Source: Tilletia caries (lineage: Eukaryota > Basidiomycota > Exobasidiomycetes > Tilletiales > Tilletiaceae). From it: 64,000 bases of DNA. This document shows positions 1-9,920 of this stretch, in pieces; position 1 is the stretch's first letter, and each line of letters opens with the position of its first letter. Position numbers and translations under genes: made by a program. The notes beneath the pieces are model-generated. The model had not been told where the DNA came from. It was given only the letters and a program-made list of their open reading frames with translations, and did no database searches. The stretch covers positions 248,001 through 312,000 of the forward strand of contig JALUTQ010000027.1 in assembly GCA_032718865.1 (NCBI GenBank), given 5' to 3'.

Positions 1-1
1 A

Positions 2-265
2 CCAGGCTCCCAGTCCCTCGCCCTCCTCCTCCGTGCGACAGTCCACAATCCTTCGCTTCTCATCCTCGACGAGCCCTTTGCAGGCATGGACTCAGCCCAG
101 ATCGAGCGAGCCCGCGTCTTTGTCGATCGGGTCGCTTGGGCTGCGGAGGAGAGGGAGAGGGAAGAAAAGGCCATGGTTCTTATATCCCATTACGAGCAGG
201 AATGGCCGGCGAGCTTTGGGGAGTTGGTCAGGTTGGACGAGGGTTATGTGGTAGAGCGGATCTAG
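2..265 (+). CDS. ABC-type ATPase, C-terminal fragment (5' cut by window)
   Basis: The reading frame is open from the first bases and stops with TAG at 263-265, giving 88 residues of a nucleotide-binding domain. Visible in order: the tail of the signature motif (PGSQSLALLLRA), a Walker B with D-loop (LLILDEPFAGMD), and an H-loop histidine (LISHYEQEWP). The end of the signature, the catalytic Glu and the switch His are therefore all present. The PGSQSL form of the signature recalls soluble two-NBD ABC proteins of the YDR061W/ModF type rather than membrane exporters, but the N-terminal part needed to decide lies outside the window. It converges with the AMPK-beta gene downstream. Confidence 0.85.
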   Translation, partial: PGSQSLALLLRATVHNPSLLILDEPFAGMDSAQIERARVFVDRVAWAAEEREREEKAMVLISHYEQEWPASFGELVRLDEGYVVERI

Positions 266-1117
266 CTCTCTCTTCCCTTGGATACCTCCTAATCTTATTC
301 TGCACATCAGCTCAAGAGAGCACACACATCTCACCCAGACGAGCGGACGAGTCTATACGCGAGACGGGGAAAAATGCACGTCAAAGAGAGATGTCGGGGT
401 ATGCGCCCTGTCCATTGAAGCGTCGAAACAGGAATGGAGCATGTGAAGAGGCCTTGAAGGTGGACGAGAGAAGAAAAAGAGAAAGATGGTCGTCGACTGG
501 GGGGACCGAAGATATTCGTACATTCAGAGTAGAGAGAGGAAGAGAGGAGAGCAGAAAAGGGTGAGAAGAATTCTATCATTGTTGCGATCTGTGTGTGTTG
601 GAGCGAGAAAGGAGGAAGTTGATGAAAAAAAGCTTGAGTCCGACATCGAGGAAGCCCTCCCGGGAAGAGAGAGGACCGAGTTTTGAGGCGGGTGTCGAAT
701 CGAAGCCGCAGATGAGTTCAGTTCCCCTGGCCGTCTTGGGGAAGAGGAGAGGAGCCTCGTCTCGTTCGTGCATTCCACCGGAGATAATGTGTAGTCGTGC
801 GTGATGGGTGATCGTGTGCGCTTGGGGCGGTACGGCTTCACGGAGAGGGGCGAAGGTTGGTCGTAAAAGGAGAGCAGAGGGAAAGGAGGGATTGGAAGAC
901 TGTATGTGTATGCGTCTGCAGGAGTTTGGATACAGGAGGAAGAGATGAGATCTTGGGAAAGCGAAACCAAAATCGGACAGGGACATGGGAAGTCGAGATC
1001 CCCACGTCTTTGCCGGCAAACGAGAGCGTCGTGACGAACATGACCGGAACGCAAGACCCCTGCATCTCCGGGGATAGGGTGGTGGCGAGCAGAGTGGCGA
1101 CCGCTTCAGGATGTGGG
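266..1117. other. Convergent intergenic region
   Basis: About 850 bp between the stop of the ABC gene and the stop of the AMPK-beta gene on the other strand. It is purine-rich on the + strand (GAGAGAGGAAGAGAG-type runs). Open frames here are low-complexity and show no motif. It should hold both 3' UTRs; I see no gene or repeat. Confidence 0.5.
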
Positions 1118-3522
1118 TCACTTGACAGGCCGATGGAACACCGTTGTGACATACTGTAGTACCGACGAAAAGCCAGCGACAGACAGAGAATCGACAAAGG
1201 GTCAGCCAGATATTCCGATAGTAGCGAGCCCAGCGCCCGCCTGTCCTCTCCCCTCAAGGTAAAAGAGGTAAATGGAAGCTCAAAAAGGCGACTCACCTTG
1301 CGCTTGTACCGAGTCGTGGTACCGACAGCCAACACGCCCTTCCTGATCGAGCTCGCCGTCAGGTGGGACAGCACAACATGATTCGGCGCAGGCAGCACAC
1401 TGTTGTCATCCACAGCACCCTCCAGACCCGCGGGCCCGGAGTTCAAGATGACCTTCTCGAGCTGGCGCGGCAATGACGGCGGACCGGGAAGGGAAGAGTG
1501 GTGCTCATGAGCGTGCTTTCCTTGTTTAGCGTAGGCCTCCAGTCGCTCGTGCTCCCTTTCCTCGGCAATCTGCGCTTGGATAATGACTTCGGGGATCTCA
1601 TGCGTCCAAGAATCCGCCTCGGCTTTCGACTCTGGATGCAATTGGAAGTAGTGCGGCAAATCGACAGGTAAACTCGGACAAGGTCAGCAAAAAGGCATTC
1701 GATCACCCTATTGTACACCACGCGCAAACTCACTGAGATCATCGCCAAAGACGTCGTCCAAACTAGCTCTTGGTCGATCATCGTCCAAGTCGAACCTAGC
1801 ATACATGGGGGTGATCTTCAGATCAGTATGCTGGTTTCCAGGTCCTGCCGTCCCTGAGCTGGATGTCGTGCTCTCGGCATAATAACTCGTCCGCTTGTCG
1901 TCACCAGGAGTGGCACCCGGTCTTGTGGCGGCCGCAGCACGCTCGTCGTTCGGTGGATGGCTCGAATGTACAATGCCGTCGAGGGACGCAGCTGTCGGGT
2001 CATCGGCAACCGTATGGTCGCTTGAATCCTTGCCGTGCGCAGGATGTTGCGACGACGGCTCGACTAGCTCCTGCTCCTGCCCGCCCGCGGGTGATTGCAA
2101 ACCATACGTCGGCTGTCCACCGCCCTCAGCATCCGCGATCTTGACCAACCCAAACTTGCCCAATCGACTTGCACGCAGGTACGCAGGCGGAAAGCGTATG
2201 TCGTCATCGCCTCTCGTCCGCTCGGCTTCGTCCTCCGTTTTCCCTCCGTCTCCGTCCCCATCCTCTGGCAGATCCTCACCCGGCGCACTGAGCGGCCCAG
2301 AGTGGTCAGGCCCAACATTGGGAATCTCGACATAGTTGACCAAGTTACCCTCTCCGTCGGTGGCCGTTGACAGATCCGGACTGACCTTCCACCGATCGTC
2401 GACGAGGAATTTGAGCCGGTGCGTGCCCGGTGGTAAATGCAGCAGGCAGCTGAAGTTGCCTCGTTCCTTCCGCGATCCCGTTTCGACGCGCGAGAGCGGA
2501 ATCCGACTGCGCCACTCATTCGCAAACGTGCCGGTAACGGACACATTGTGGCCACCGCCACGCCAAGTCAGAAGAATTGCCATGAAGGGAACAGCGGAAT
2601 TGGTAGCTCCTGATGGATTGGCCATCAAACTCGTACGCTTGCGTTGGCTTCCCTGTCCAGCGGCGCCACTGCTGGGGTCCACTGTATCACCACCACTGCC
2701 GAGATCCTGCGAGCCGCCGTCGGCCGTAGGAATGTTGTAGTATGCGAGCGTGTTCTCGTCGTCACCCATAGAGGTGGTGGGAATTCGAAGGTACGACGGA
2801 AGGGCCGCGGTTAAGGTCCTTCCGAGTGCGTCCTTAACAGGGACGACGTCCTGTCCGCTCCTCTCCTCCCCAATGGGATCGGTGTCAAATTTGGTGGAGG
2901 GAGACTCAGCACGATTTCGCTGGCTCGACGAAGACGTCTTGACAGAGCGAGACCGAGACCTTGGCGTAGCGGCTCCTGCCAGTCTTTCGACATCAGCTGA
3001 TGAGGCTCCTGCGCCTGCACTCCCAGGCCTTGATCTGCTAGTCGTTGTCACCCTCTCGTAATCGTCTGGGCCCGGCGAGGTCGGGCTGCTGAAAGGATGA
3101 GAATGAACGGCGCTCAAGATCGGTTCCAGCGACGCCTGGTTGGCAAATGCGTAGACATGCGATTGTGGATGTGGATGACTGAGCGTTGGCAGAGGCACGA
3201 AGAAGTGCTGTGGGGAACGTTGCTGAGAATCATGAGTGCTGGTGCGAGATCGATGAGCTGTCCGTGCTCCCCCTGTCGCTGAAGCCGAAGCCGAAGCCGA
3301 GGCCGGGGCCGGGGTCGCTGCTGCTGCTGCTGCCACTGCCGCTGCGAGCTTCTCCTGTTGCTGCAGAGCGCTGGAGGCTGCCAGTGAGAGGGACGTCGAG
3401 GCAGACAAGGTTTCGCCGCCACCGTGCGCTCGAGCGATGCTGCGGCGGACAGAAGGCGACCGTGAGCGCGGCCCGCCAGCGCCGCCATCCGGAGTCTGCA
3501 ATGTAGAGGCAGTGTTGCCCAT
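1118..3522 (-). CDS. SIP2: AMPK/SNF1 complex beta subunit
   Basis: Scaffold subunit of the SNF1/AMPK energy-sensing kinase. The start at 3522 is chosen because it gives MGNTAS, a typical N-myristoylation signal of beta subunits; the frame is open upstream but reads like leader. A long Ser/Ala-rich disordered region is followed by a CBM48 glycogen-binding domain at residues ~311-400 (LTWRGGGHNVSVTGTFANEW ... WKVSPD). The C-terminal ASC domain has LPAPNHVVLSHL and TTRYKRK, continued after an intron by YVTTVFHRPVK. Intron 1154-1296 is clear. The other intron is best read as 1632-1733 (GTGAGT donor, total 719 aa). An alternative with a GTTTGC donor and acceptor at 1673 is also in frame and would keep a short LPHYF segment. 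The protein is longer than yeast Sip2 or Gal83 because of the disordered N-terminus. Confidence 0.93.
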
Positions 3523-4045
3523 CTGCCTGACTTCCGCCTCGGGCCCGGTGTCGTGCTTTTGAAGATCGGACGGGTATCGTTGTCGCTGCGAGACCTGGGG
3601 GTATTCGAGCCTGGCGGGGGTATTGTCGTTGGAGTCGGGGCCGTCTGTCGTGAGCGTGAGGCAACTAGGCAAGCCGGACTGGGACACCAAGTGTGAGATG
3701 AGGTTGCGTGATGCGTGAGATGGGAAATGGGAGATGGGAGAGACCGAGCGCAAGAACAAGAGCCGGCAAGACAAGAAAGAGCGGTCCAAGACGCCGCTGC
3801 TTTTGCAGACTCGCTCCCAGACCCTGACCTGCAGTCTCTCTTCTGCCAGACGCAGCGAGACTGCGAGACGTTCCCACTTCCCAGCTTTCAAATTCGCCTC
3901 AAGGATCGATCGCATAGCATCAACATGGCAGGCGTCAGGCGCGCCAGGGACGAGGTACTGTATGGATCAAATGAGTGTGATGTCAAGTGTCTATGTGACT
4001 GCGTATTCCACTGATGTGGTCAAGAAGAGAGCGGAGTGTGCGCGG
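3523..4045. other. AMPK-beta upstream region
   Basis: Roughly 520 bp upstream of the AMPK-beta start and downstream of the duplicated secreted-gene unit. It should contain the AMPK-beta leader and promoter. The frame open upstream of MGNTAS has no recognisable domain. No TATA-like box or repeat stands out. Confidence 0.4.
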
Positions 4046-4353
4046 ATAAATAGATAAATGAGATTGGGGTGAGGGAATCGAGGATGGGTGGCATCGACGT
4101 TTCCTCCAGTCTAAAGTATGCTGTGGATGGAAAACTTGCCCCGTCTTGATCGTCCCGTAGAATTGAGACCAAGGGTGGCAGGCGGCATCGACGTACTCGA
4201 GTTGGCCGAGTAAGTGGTTGGTGAAACTGAAAGAGCTTGTCGCCGTTGATGGAGTGGGAGGTGAGGGTGTTTCAGGCCGAGTGTTGATACAAGTGGTTGT
4301 CTATCGCGAGAGAGCCAGGAGCTGAGAAGGTGCAGGGTGAAAGGTTGCGCCCT

Positions 4354-4683
4354 TTAAAGGACGTGGCCCTTGCCACCGGTGGCACCAGCGTGGCCGCCGA
4401 TGCTCTTGTCGCCGAGGAGGTCACCGTATATGACACCAGAGACACCCTTGGGCCCGGCACCGCCGGAGAGGACGAGCAGGTCACCGATGGCGACGTGGCC
4501 GTCGGCACCGAGAGATCCGACACCGCCGGCAATCTCAATGGGGCCGATGTTGATGGTACCGGCCTTGGAGTCGGGACCAGCCTTGCCAGAGGGCTGCTTG
4601 ACGAGGTCACGCGCAACGGGGGCAGCGATGGCGGAAGATGCGGCAGTGGCAGCGACGCAGGCAGCGAAGGTGGAGAACTTCAT
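4354..4683 (-). CDS. Small secreted Gly-rich repeat protein, one-module copy
   Basis: A 109-aa protein of unknown function. Residues 1-21 form a strong signal peptide (MKFSTFAACVAATAAS..., predicted cleavage after AIAA). A short linker (PVARDLVKQPSG) leads to one ~69-residue Gly-rich module at residues 41-109 with IEIAG, GSLGADGHVAIGDL, SGGAGPKG, SGVIYG and DKSIGGHAG, ending in GHVL. The module has no cysteine. The inner Met at 4683 is chosen over a longer open frame because it begins the signal peptide and matches the start of the paralogue. A TATA-like box lies 130 bp upstream. The paralogue at 6794-7345 has two modules. Alternating Gly/hydrophobic steps suggest a beta-rich extracellular or cell-surface structural role, but that is inference. 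I do not recognise the family. Confidence 0.85.
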   Translation of the reverse strand: MKFSTFAACVAATAASSAIAAPVARDLVKQPSGKAGPDSKAGTINIGPIEIAGGVGSLGADGHVAIGDLLVLSGGAGPKGVSGVIYGDLLGDKSIGGHAGATGGKGHVL

Positions 4684-4814
4684 TTTGTCTAGGATGAGTA
4701 GGAGGAGGAGGAGATGACTAGGTAGCGGGAAGTAGCGAACAGAGTGAAGAGAGGCGGGCGGTGATGTGGGAGGAAGAGAAAGTGAAATGGACAAAGTTAG
4801 CGGCGGGATCCTGG

Positions 4815-4822
4815 TTCTTATA
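4815..4822 (-). promoter_or_regulatory. TATA-like box of secreted gene A
   Basis: TATAAGAA on the minus strand, about 130 bp upstream of the ATG. The same octamer sits at the same distance in the duplicated gene, inside a block of conserved promoter sequence. Confidence 0.55.
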
Positions 4823-5044
4823 GAAACGACCTGCAGAGCAGACCGAGCGCCTTAAGGAAGAAAATCAGCTTCGACGCTTTGACATTCGACATTATTCGAC
4901 GATGCCGACCTGCAGATCTAAGACACATGAAGATCAGTACCTTATGCTGGAGATCCGTCATCCGAGACGTATGAAGGTCAGTAGCGTGAGAATGGTGAAT
5001 GGTTCCGCTCCAGTAGCGTGATAAAGTATAATATGTACCTCGTC

Positions 5045-6049
5045 TAAATCTTGCAATAAGGTCGAAACTTTATATAATAGTCTGAAAGTATAGCGTCTGG
5101 CATTGGTTCGAGTCACGTGCGCGTCGCGGGTGAGAAAACGTGTTACATAAGCATAAGCGTGTCGGAACGAATCGTCTTCCTAAGTAGTGGTGCACAATTC
5201 TCCTCTCCTGCCACATCCTTCCGCCCTTTCACTGTCAGCTTGTCTCCAAGTATGTTCCTCGCCCTTCCGATTGGACCAGTTTACGCTGCTGCGCGTCACT
5301 TCTGTCCATGTCGGGTGGCTACTTTGCGCACCAGTACGCCTTCCCACAGTCCCGCTGCTGCTCGTTGCTGACGTCTCTTTTTCACAATGTTTGCTAATTG
5401 CCTATTCCTTTCTCTATACTCTGGACTCATATAGTCTCTCTCTTTTCCTCTTCCCTTCCTCCTTTCTTCTTCCTCCTTTACCCTTTCTCGCCCCCCAGTC
5501 GCTGTGTCTAGGCGTCTTCCGCTTCAATGTCACCAAATCATCTTGCGCCTCTCCCTCGTCCGTTCGCACGCCATGTCCCACTCCCGTCTTCTCTGCTGCT
5601 ATCCCTCACTTCCCTCTCACCTTTCTCTCCCGCCTCCGCCTTCTTGTCCCTCACCCTTCTCACTTCGTCTCTGGTTTACTTGGTTGTCACGCACGTCGGA
5701 GTAGTCTGCTTCGCCCCTCGTCAGGCCATACATATCCCTCTGCTCACTTCCTTCCCCTTCTCTCTAGTCACTCTCCCTCCTCTCTTATTATCCCTCCCTC
5801 GTCTCCATTGCCTCGCCGCTCTCTCTCTCTCTATTCTCTCTATCCTCTCGCTCTCCCTCCTTTCCTTTGCCACGACGTCCGGCCGCTCGGGGAGGGAGGG
5901 TGGGGGGGAGCAGGGCAATCAAAACATTCCAGCAGCGTCACTGCTGCGTCTTTCTCCCCTGTTCTGAAGTGTTTCAAGGCCTTCAGAAGGTAGATTCATG
6001 AAACTCTTTTGCTCAAGGCCTGCTTTCCCAGTAGTCGTGTCAAGTGACG
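5045..6049. other. Pyrimidine-rich spacer
   Basis: About 1 kb between copy A and the eIF2B-beta fragment. From ~5190 to ~5870 the + strand is extremely C/T-rich (CTCTCTCTCTATTCTCTC near 5820), followed by a G-run at 5890-5910. The long + strand frame here (5187-5993) is Leu/Ser/Pro-rich only because of this composition and has no domain. I see no supportable gene. Confidence 0.45.
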
Positions 6050-6426
6050 TCCCGAATCTCCAAAGTACTCCTCTCCGCGCACTCCATCCTTACCCATCGG
6101 CGGCGTCCTCACCCACGCCCGGGGCGCCACCCTCGCCAGTCTGGCCGCGAGCGAGATGAGGAGACCGGTCGTCGTCCTGGCGGGCGTGTTCAAGGTGTGT
6201 CCGGATTGGAGCGCGATTGGGTCGGGTGATGCGGCTGCTGCGGCGGCGGCGGGGACGGAGTGGGAGTATGTCGATCCGGCGCGGATTGATGTGCTGATCA
6301 CCAATCAATGTGGGCGAGCACCCGCCGAGCTATGTGTACCGGCTTGTGAGGGAGAACTATCATGCGGGCGAAGGGAACGATCTTTCGTCTGGGTTCAATC
6401 AATAGAGAAGCATCACGCGGAGAGAG
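6050..6426 (+). pseudogene. Broken 3' fragment of the eIF2B-beta (GCD7) gene
   Basis: A duplicated piece of the last exon and start of the 3' UTR of the eIF2B-beta gene at 24814-26656, in opposite orientation. Similarity begins at CCCGAATCTCCAAAG. It carries a +1 insertion near 6090, loses a codon in the alanine run, gains CAAT near 6305 (shifting the frame before the conserved PSYVYRLVRENY end), and loses the stop. Residual readable pieces are RRPVVVLAGVFKVCPDWSAI and EWEYVDPARIDVLITN. Similarity continues past the lost stop (GAGAAGCATC, CGCGGAGAG). It lacks the start and two upstream exons, so it cannot make eIF2B-beta. It abuts copy B of the secreted gene unit. Confidence 0.9.
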
Positions 6427-6793
6427 TATGGTACGCGGCATAAATAGATAAATGAGATTGCGGTGAGGAGGCGAGGATGGATGGCATACATCGACGTTTC
6501 CCCCCCGGTCTAAAGTGTGCTTGGATGGGAAACATGCCCCGTCTTCGCCGTCCCGTGAAGTTGAGACCAAGGGTGGCAGGTAGCATCGACGTACTCGAGG
6601 TGGCCGAGTAAGCGGTCAGGGAAACTGAAAGAGCTTGCCGTCGTTGATGGGAGCAGTCGCGGTGATGTTGCGATTCCGTGTTGGAGGTGAGAGCGTTTCA
6701 GGCGGAAGTGTTGATACAAGTGGTTGTCGATCGTGAGAGAGCAGGAGCTGAGAAGGTGCAGATTCATTGGTCGGATGTCGAAGGTTGCGTCGT

Positions 6794-7345
6794 TTAAAGG
6801 ACGTGGCCGTCGGGGAGGCCAGAGAAACCAGCGTGGCCGCCGATGCTCTTGCCATCGAAGATGTCACCGTAGATGACACCGGAGGCGCCCTTGGGGCCAG
6901 CACCACCGGATAGGGTGATCAGGTCTCCGATCTTGACGTGGCCGTCGGCACCGAAAGATCCGGCCTTGCCAGAGATCTCAATGTCGCCGTACTTGAAGGT
7001 CTCAGTCTCGCCGTCACGGAGGACGTGGCCGGCGCCACCGGTGGCACCAGCGTGGCCGCCGATGCTCTTGTCACCGAAGAGGGTGCCGTAAATGACACCG
7101 GAGGCACCCTTGGGCCCGGCACCGCCGGAGAGAACGATCAGGTCACCGATAGCGATGTGGCCGTCGGCGCCGAGGGATCCGGCACTGCCAGCGATCTCAA
7201 TGTCTCCGTATTTGAAGGTGCCAGACTTGGCGTCGGCACCAGCGTTGCCGGAGGGCTGCTTGGTGAGGTCGCGAGCAACGGGGGCAGCGATGGCGGAAGA
7301 GGCGGCAGTGGCGGCGACGCAGGCGGCGAAGGTAGAGAACTTCAT
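6794..7345 (-). CDS. Small secreted Gly-rich repeat protein, two-module copy
   Basis: A 183-aa paralogue of the protein at 4354-4683. The first 27 residues, including the signal peptide and the PVARD linker, are identical. Module 1 (residues 41-109) and module 2 (115-183) align over 69 positions. Both share FKYGDIEI, GADGH, IGDL, LSGGAGPKGASGVIYG and KSIGGHAG, and end in GHVL. They are joined by the short acidic linker RDGET. No cysteine occurs in the modules and no membrane anchor follows, so a freely secreted or wall-associated protein is likely. The function is unknown. The internal duplication appears to be an added module relative to copy A, or a loss in copy A. Confidence 0.87.
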   Translation of the reverse strand: MKFSTFAACVAATAASSAIAAPVARDLTKQPSGNAGADAKSGTFKYGDIEIAGSAGSLGADGHIAIGDLIVLSGGAGPKGASGVIYGTLFGDKSIGGHAGATGGAGHVLRDGETETFKYGDIEISGKAGSFGADGHVKIGDLITLSGGAGPKGASGVIYGDIFDGKSIGGHAGFSGLPDGHVL

Positions 7346-7469
7346 TTTGTCTAGGAAGAGTAGGAGGAAGAGAAGATGACTAGGTTGCGGGAAGGAGGTG
7401 ACAGCGTAAGAGGGGCGGACGGTAGTGAGGGAGGCAGAGATGGTCAGTCAGAGCGGGCGGAATCCTGAC

Positions 7470-7477
7470 TTCTTATA
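7470..7477 (-). promoter_or_regulatory. TATA-like box of secreted gene B
   Basis: TATAAGAA on the minus strand about 125 bp upstream of the ATG, equivalent in sequence and spacing to the box at 4815-4822. Confidence 0.55.
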
Positions 7478-7662
7478 CACACGACGTGTAGAGGAGACTG
7501 AGCGGATTTAGGATGCTTTGATGACACTTCGACATTTGGCAATCGACGATGCAGATTGCAGACCTGCGGATGCGCTGCGGATACGAGATACATGGGAATC
7601 AGTAGCGTGCTGCGTGAGTATGGTCCCGCCTCAGTAGCGTGAAAAAGTACATGTACCTCGTC

Positions 7663-8534
7663 CAATTCCCTCTGACTGCGGATGCAGTAGATGATGCGGT
7701 CCCAGCTCCGAGCAGCTCACATTTTGCGGTCCCAGCTCCGAATCATGCCTTGATGCTTGATGCTTTATGCTGGGTGTTGTTGCAGACCGCCGGTTCCGGC
7801 CTGTCGTCCGCCCGTCCGCTGCACGGATCTGAAAACCGGGCGGCTGTGTCGCTTGAGAAGCTGGAAGCAGGCTGGCGGAGGGGTGGGAATCATGGGCAAG
7901 GGGATGAACCACGAAGCACTAAACCGGACGACGGAAGGAGGCCGTCCTGCTGGGAAATGGAGGTAAGGGAGGGGTTGTGTGGAGATATATTGGTTGATGA
8001 GGCGATGAGATCAGGCGTTAGACAGGTTGCTGAGGAAAATGGGATTCCAGTATAGCAGTCCAAACAAAGTGGTGTCAGGGAAGTTTCCTTCTCGCTTACC
8101 ACTACTCAGTTCGCTCAGTTCTTCAGGGAGTCGCGAAATCCAATGGGACGCCGGACGATCCTCAACAGGTATCGGACAGGAAGGCAAAATAACAGGGACT
8201 GGAGGCTGGAGCGCGGCGGCACGCGTGAAGGGATAATGTTGCTGGGAAGAAACAATGTATAATGTAGTGAATAGTGAATAGTGATCGCCATGCTGTTCAC
8301 ATTATTCCACATATGGCCGCCAGAAGGCGCAACTTCTGTTAACTCACCACTTCAAAGCAAGCCTCAAAGAGCCTCAGGCGTCAGGGCGTGAGCATCCAAG
8401 CAGTCCATGCCCTCCAGGCCCTAGTCAGTAGTCCGCGACCCATGCCGCCATCGTCAGCGACGAACGAGTACTTGGTGTTACGGTGGTGGGCGATGACCGT
8501 GTCCGCGGTCGTGCCATCGGTTGCCGGCGCGTAA
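7663..8534. other. Spacer between secreted gene B and Harbinger element
   Basis: About 870 bp. A 17-bp direct repeat (TGCGGTCCCAGCTCCGA) occurs twice between ~7694 and ~7750. Open frames on both strands (for example 7639-8055 +) have no recognisable motif and poor codon texture. No gene is called. Confidence 0.4.
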
Positions 8535-8752
8535 TTAGAGACCTTTCGCTTTTTGCCGCGGCGATATTTTGCCGCCGGTTTTGCTTTGAGTTGACGTGAC
8601 GTCAAAAAGTCTCGCCGTCTCACTGCGACCCCGATCTATAGCCAGTCTCATTTCGCCGCAGGCTTTGACCAGCCAGCCCAGTCACCATTACCATTACCCC
8701 ATCTGCTCCTCCACGACTGCAGCCACAATCCAAGCACATTATACCAGCAGCT

Positions 8753-9882
8753 ATGCCAACACGTTCATCTCGTACAAGTCAGGGCGCTCAGAGAACTCGA
8801 AATGAGCCTGAAAACAATCTGAATAATGCGTGTGAGTGACAGGGCTCTGGGACGAGATCGAGTGAGCTGTGAGCGCAGCTGAACAGGTACAAGTTTTTCT
8901 TGTGCAATAAACAGCAACGGGCTCTGCAGACGCAGATGCCGAGTGCACAGGTCCTTCTTCTGCTTCTCCTTCGGATCCAAACACAGAACACGCAGTGATG
9001 AGCTCTCTGCTTGAAGAAGGGGCGCCAGATGCGGCGGGTCCCCCCGCAAATCCCAGCACGAGACGCGGGCGCGGGCCAAACTGGCGTGGAGGAGAGCTGC
9101 GTGCTCTGATCATCTCAATGGACGCGCACGGAGTCTTCCTTCCCACCAAGAGTGCTCAGGAGCGACAAGACGCCTGGATTCAGGTCGCGGCCGACGTCAA
9201 TCGTTGGGCCGAGGAGGCGGAGGATGCGACTTGTGCTAATCGAAGCCCTCTTGCGTGCGAAAACCAGTGGAGGAAAGTGGTGCACAAGAAGTTCAAGGAG
9301 GGTCAAAAGATGAGTGCGATTGCGACCGGTCCATCGGAGAAAACGGACGAGGAGTGGCAGCCGGTTCTCGTCTCTCTTTCAGAACAGTGAGACGGCCTGG
9401 TCAGCTCCGACATTTCCCGTAAGGAAGGCAAAGAGAAAGCGACAAAAGAACGACAGCGTGGGCCGGCCGCAGCATCCGCTGCCGCCGAAGACCTCGGCGA
9501 ACTCGAAGGAGTCGACGACGACGATGAGGAAGACGCCCTCATTACCAGCACGGGGAAGGCACGAACCAAGCAGAAAGGCTCCGCTCTCCTCGCCTCGACG
9601 ATGGGTAGCTTTGTGACCGAGCAAGGACGCAATGCTGAGGCGGAGCGTACACTGCGTACTGCTCAGCATCAGGAGTCGCTGGACGAAGCGAGGGTTACTA
9701 GGGAGGAGAGGCAGCGTCAGCACAGGGAGAATCGCGAGTTGGAAGAACGAAGGGTTGCACTCGAGGAGGAGCGTGTGCGCAAGGAGACAGAATTGCAAAC
9801 GCAGCTTGGTCGTATGGAGCAGACGGTGACATCTGGGCTGGCTGAGATGAAGGAGTTGATCATGAAGCATGTAGAGAAGTAG
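8753..9882 (+). pseudogene. Harbinger Myb/trihelix-like DNA-binding protein, one in-frame stop
   Basis: Exon 8753-8831 begins MPTRSSRTSQG; an 83-bp intron leads to the exon at 8915. A Myb/SANT-like DNA-binding region follows (GPNWRGGELRALI ... ENQWRKVVHKKF), as in the accessory protein of PIF/Harbinger elements, which carries the transposase to the element ends. A TGA at 9388-9390 interrupts the frame, but the same frame continues through acidic sequence (GELEGVDDDDEED) to a C-terminal Arg/Glu-rich coiled coil and the stop at 9882. Removing an 18-bp GTGAGA...CAG segment would bypass the stop, but that is too short for a normal intron; a C-to-T change of CGA is simpler. It is convergent with the transposase. 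Confidence 0.8.
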
Positions 9883-9920
9883 TAGTAGTGGTCATAGAGT
9901 GGCTGTTGCATTTCTAGAGT

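Larger units (their letters stand above)
4046..5044. repeat. Tandem segmental duplication, copy A
   Basis: About 1.0 kb carrying the 109-aa secreted protein gene with its flanks. The similarity to copy B (6440-7662) starts at ATAAATAGATAAATGAGATT, runs through the 3' flank (GTTGATACAAGTGGTTGT, GAGCTGAGAAGGTGCAG), the coding region and the promoter, and ends at a shared GTACCTCGTC. Both copies are in the same orientation. Confidence 0.85.
6440..7662. repeat. Tandem segmental duplication, copy B
   Basis: The second copy of the unit at 4046-5044, same orientation, about 1.2 kb. The size difference is explained mainly by the second 69-residue module inside the coding region and a ~40-bp insertion near 6650 in the 3' flank. 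Boundaries match copy A: ATAAATAGATAAATGAGATT on the left and GTACCTCGTC on the right. Confidence 0.85.

Noticed and set aside
523..1121. Overlapping minus-strand frames beyond the AMPK-beta stop
   Set aside because: They lie 3' of the recognised last exon, are Ser/Pro/Leu-rich and overlap each other; they are best explained as 3' UTR and spacer.
5100..5125. GGTTCGAGTC, similar to a tRNA T-arm
   Set aside because: The flanking bases do not pair into a T-stem and no acceptor, D or anticodon arm is found upstream.
5187..5993. Long + strand frame (268 codons) upstream of the eIF2B-beta fragment
   Set aside because: Its length comes from an extreme C/T-rich strand bias; the translation is Leu/Ser/Pro low complexity with no domain and no splice support.
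8381..8623. Minus-strand 80-codon frame at the left edge of the Harbinger element
   Set aside because: It crosses the element boundary and TIR and has no motif.
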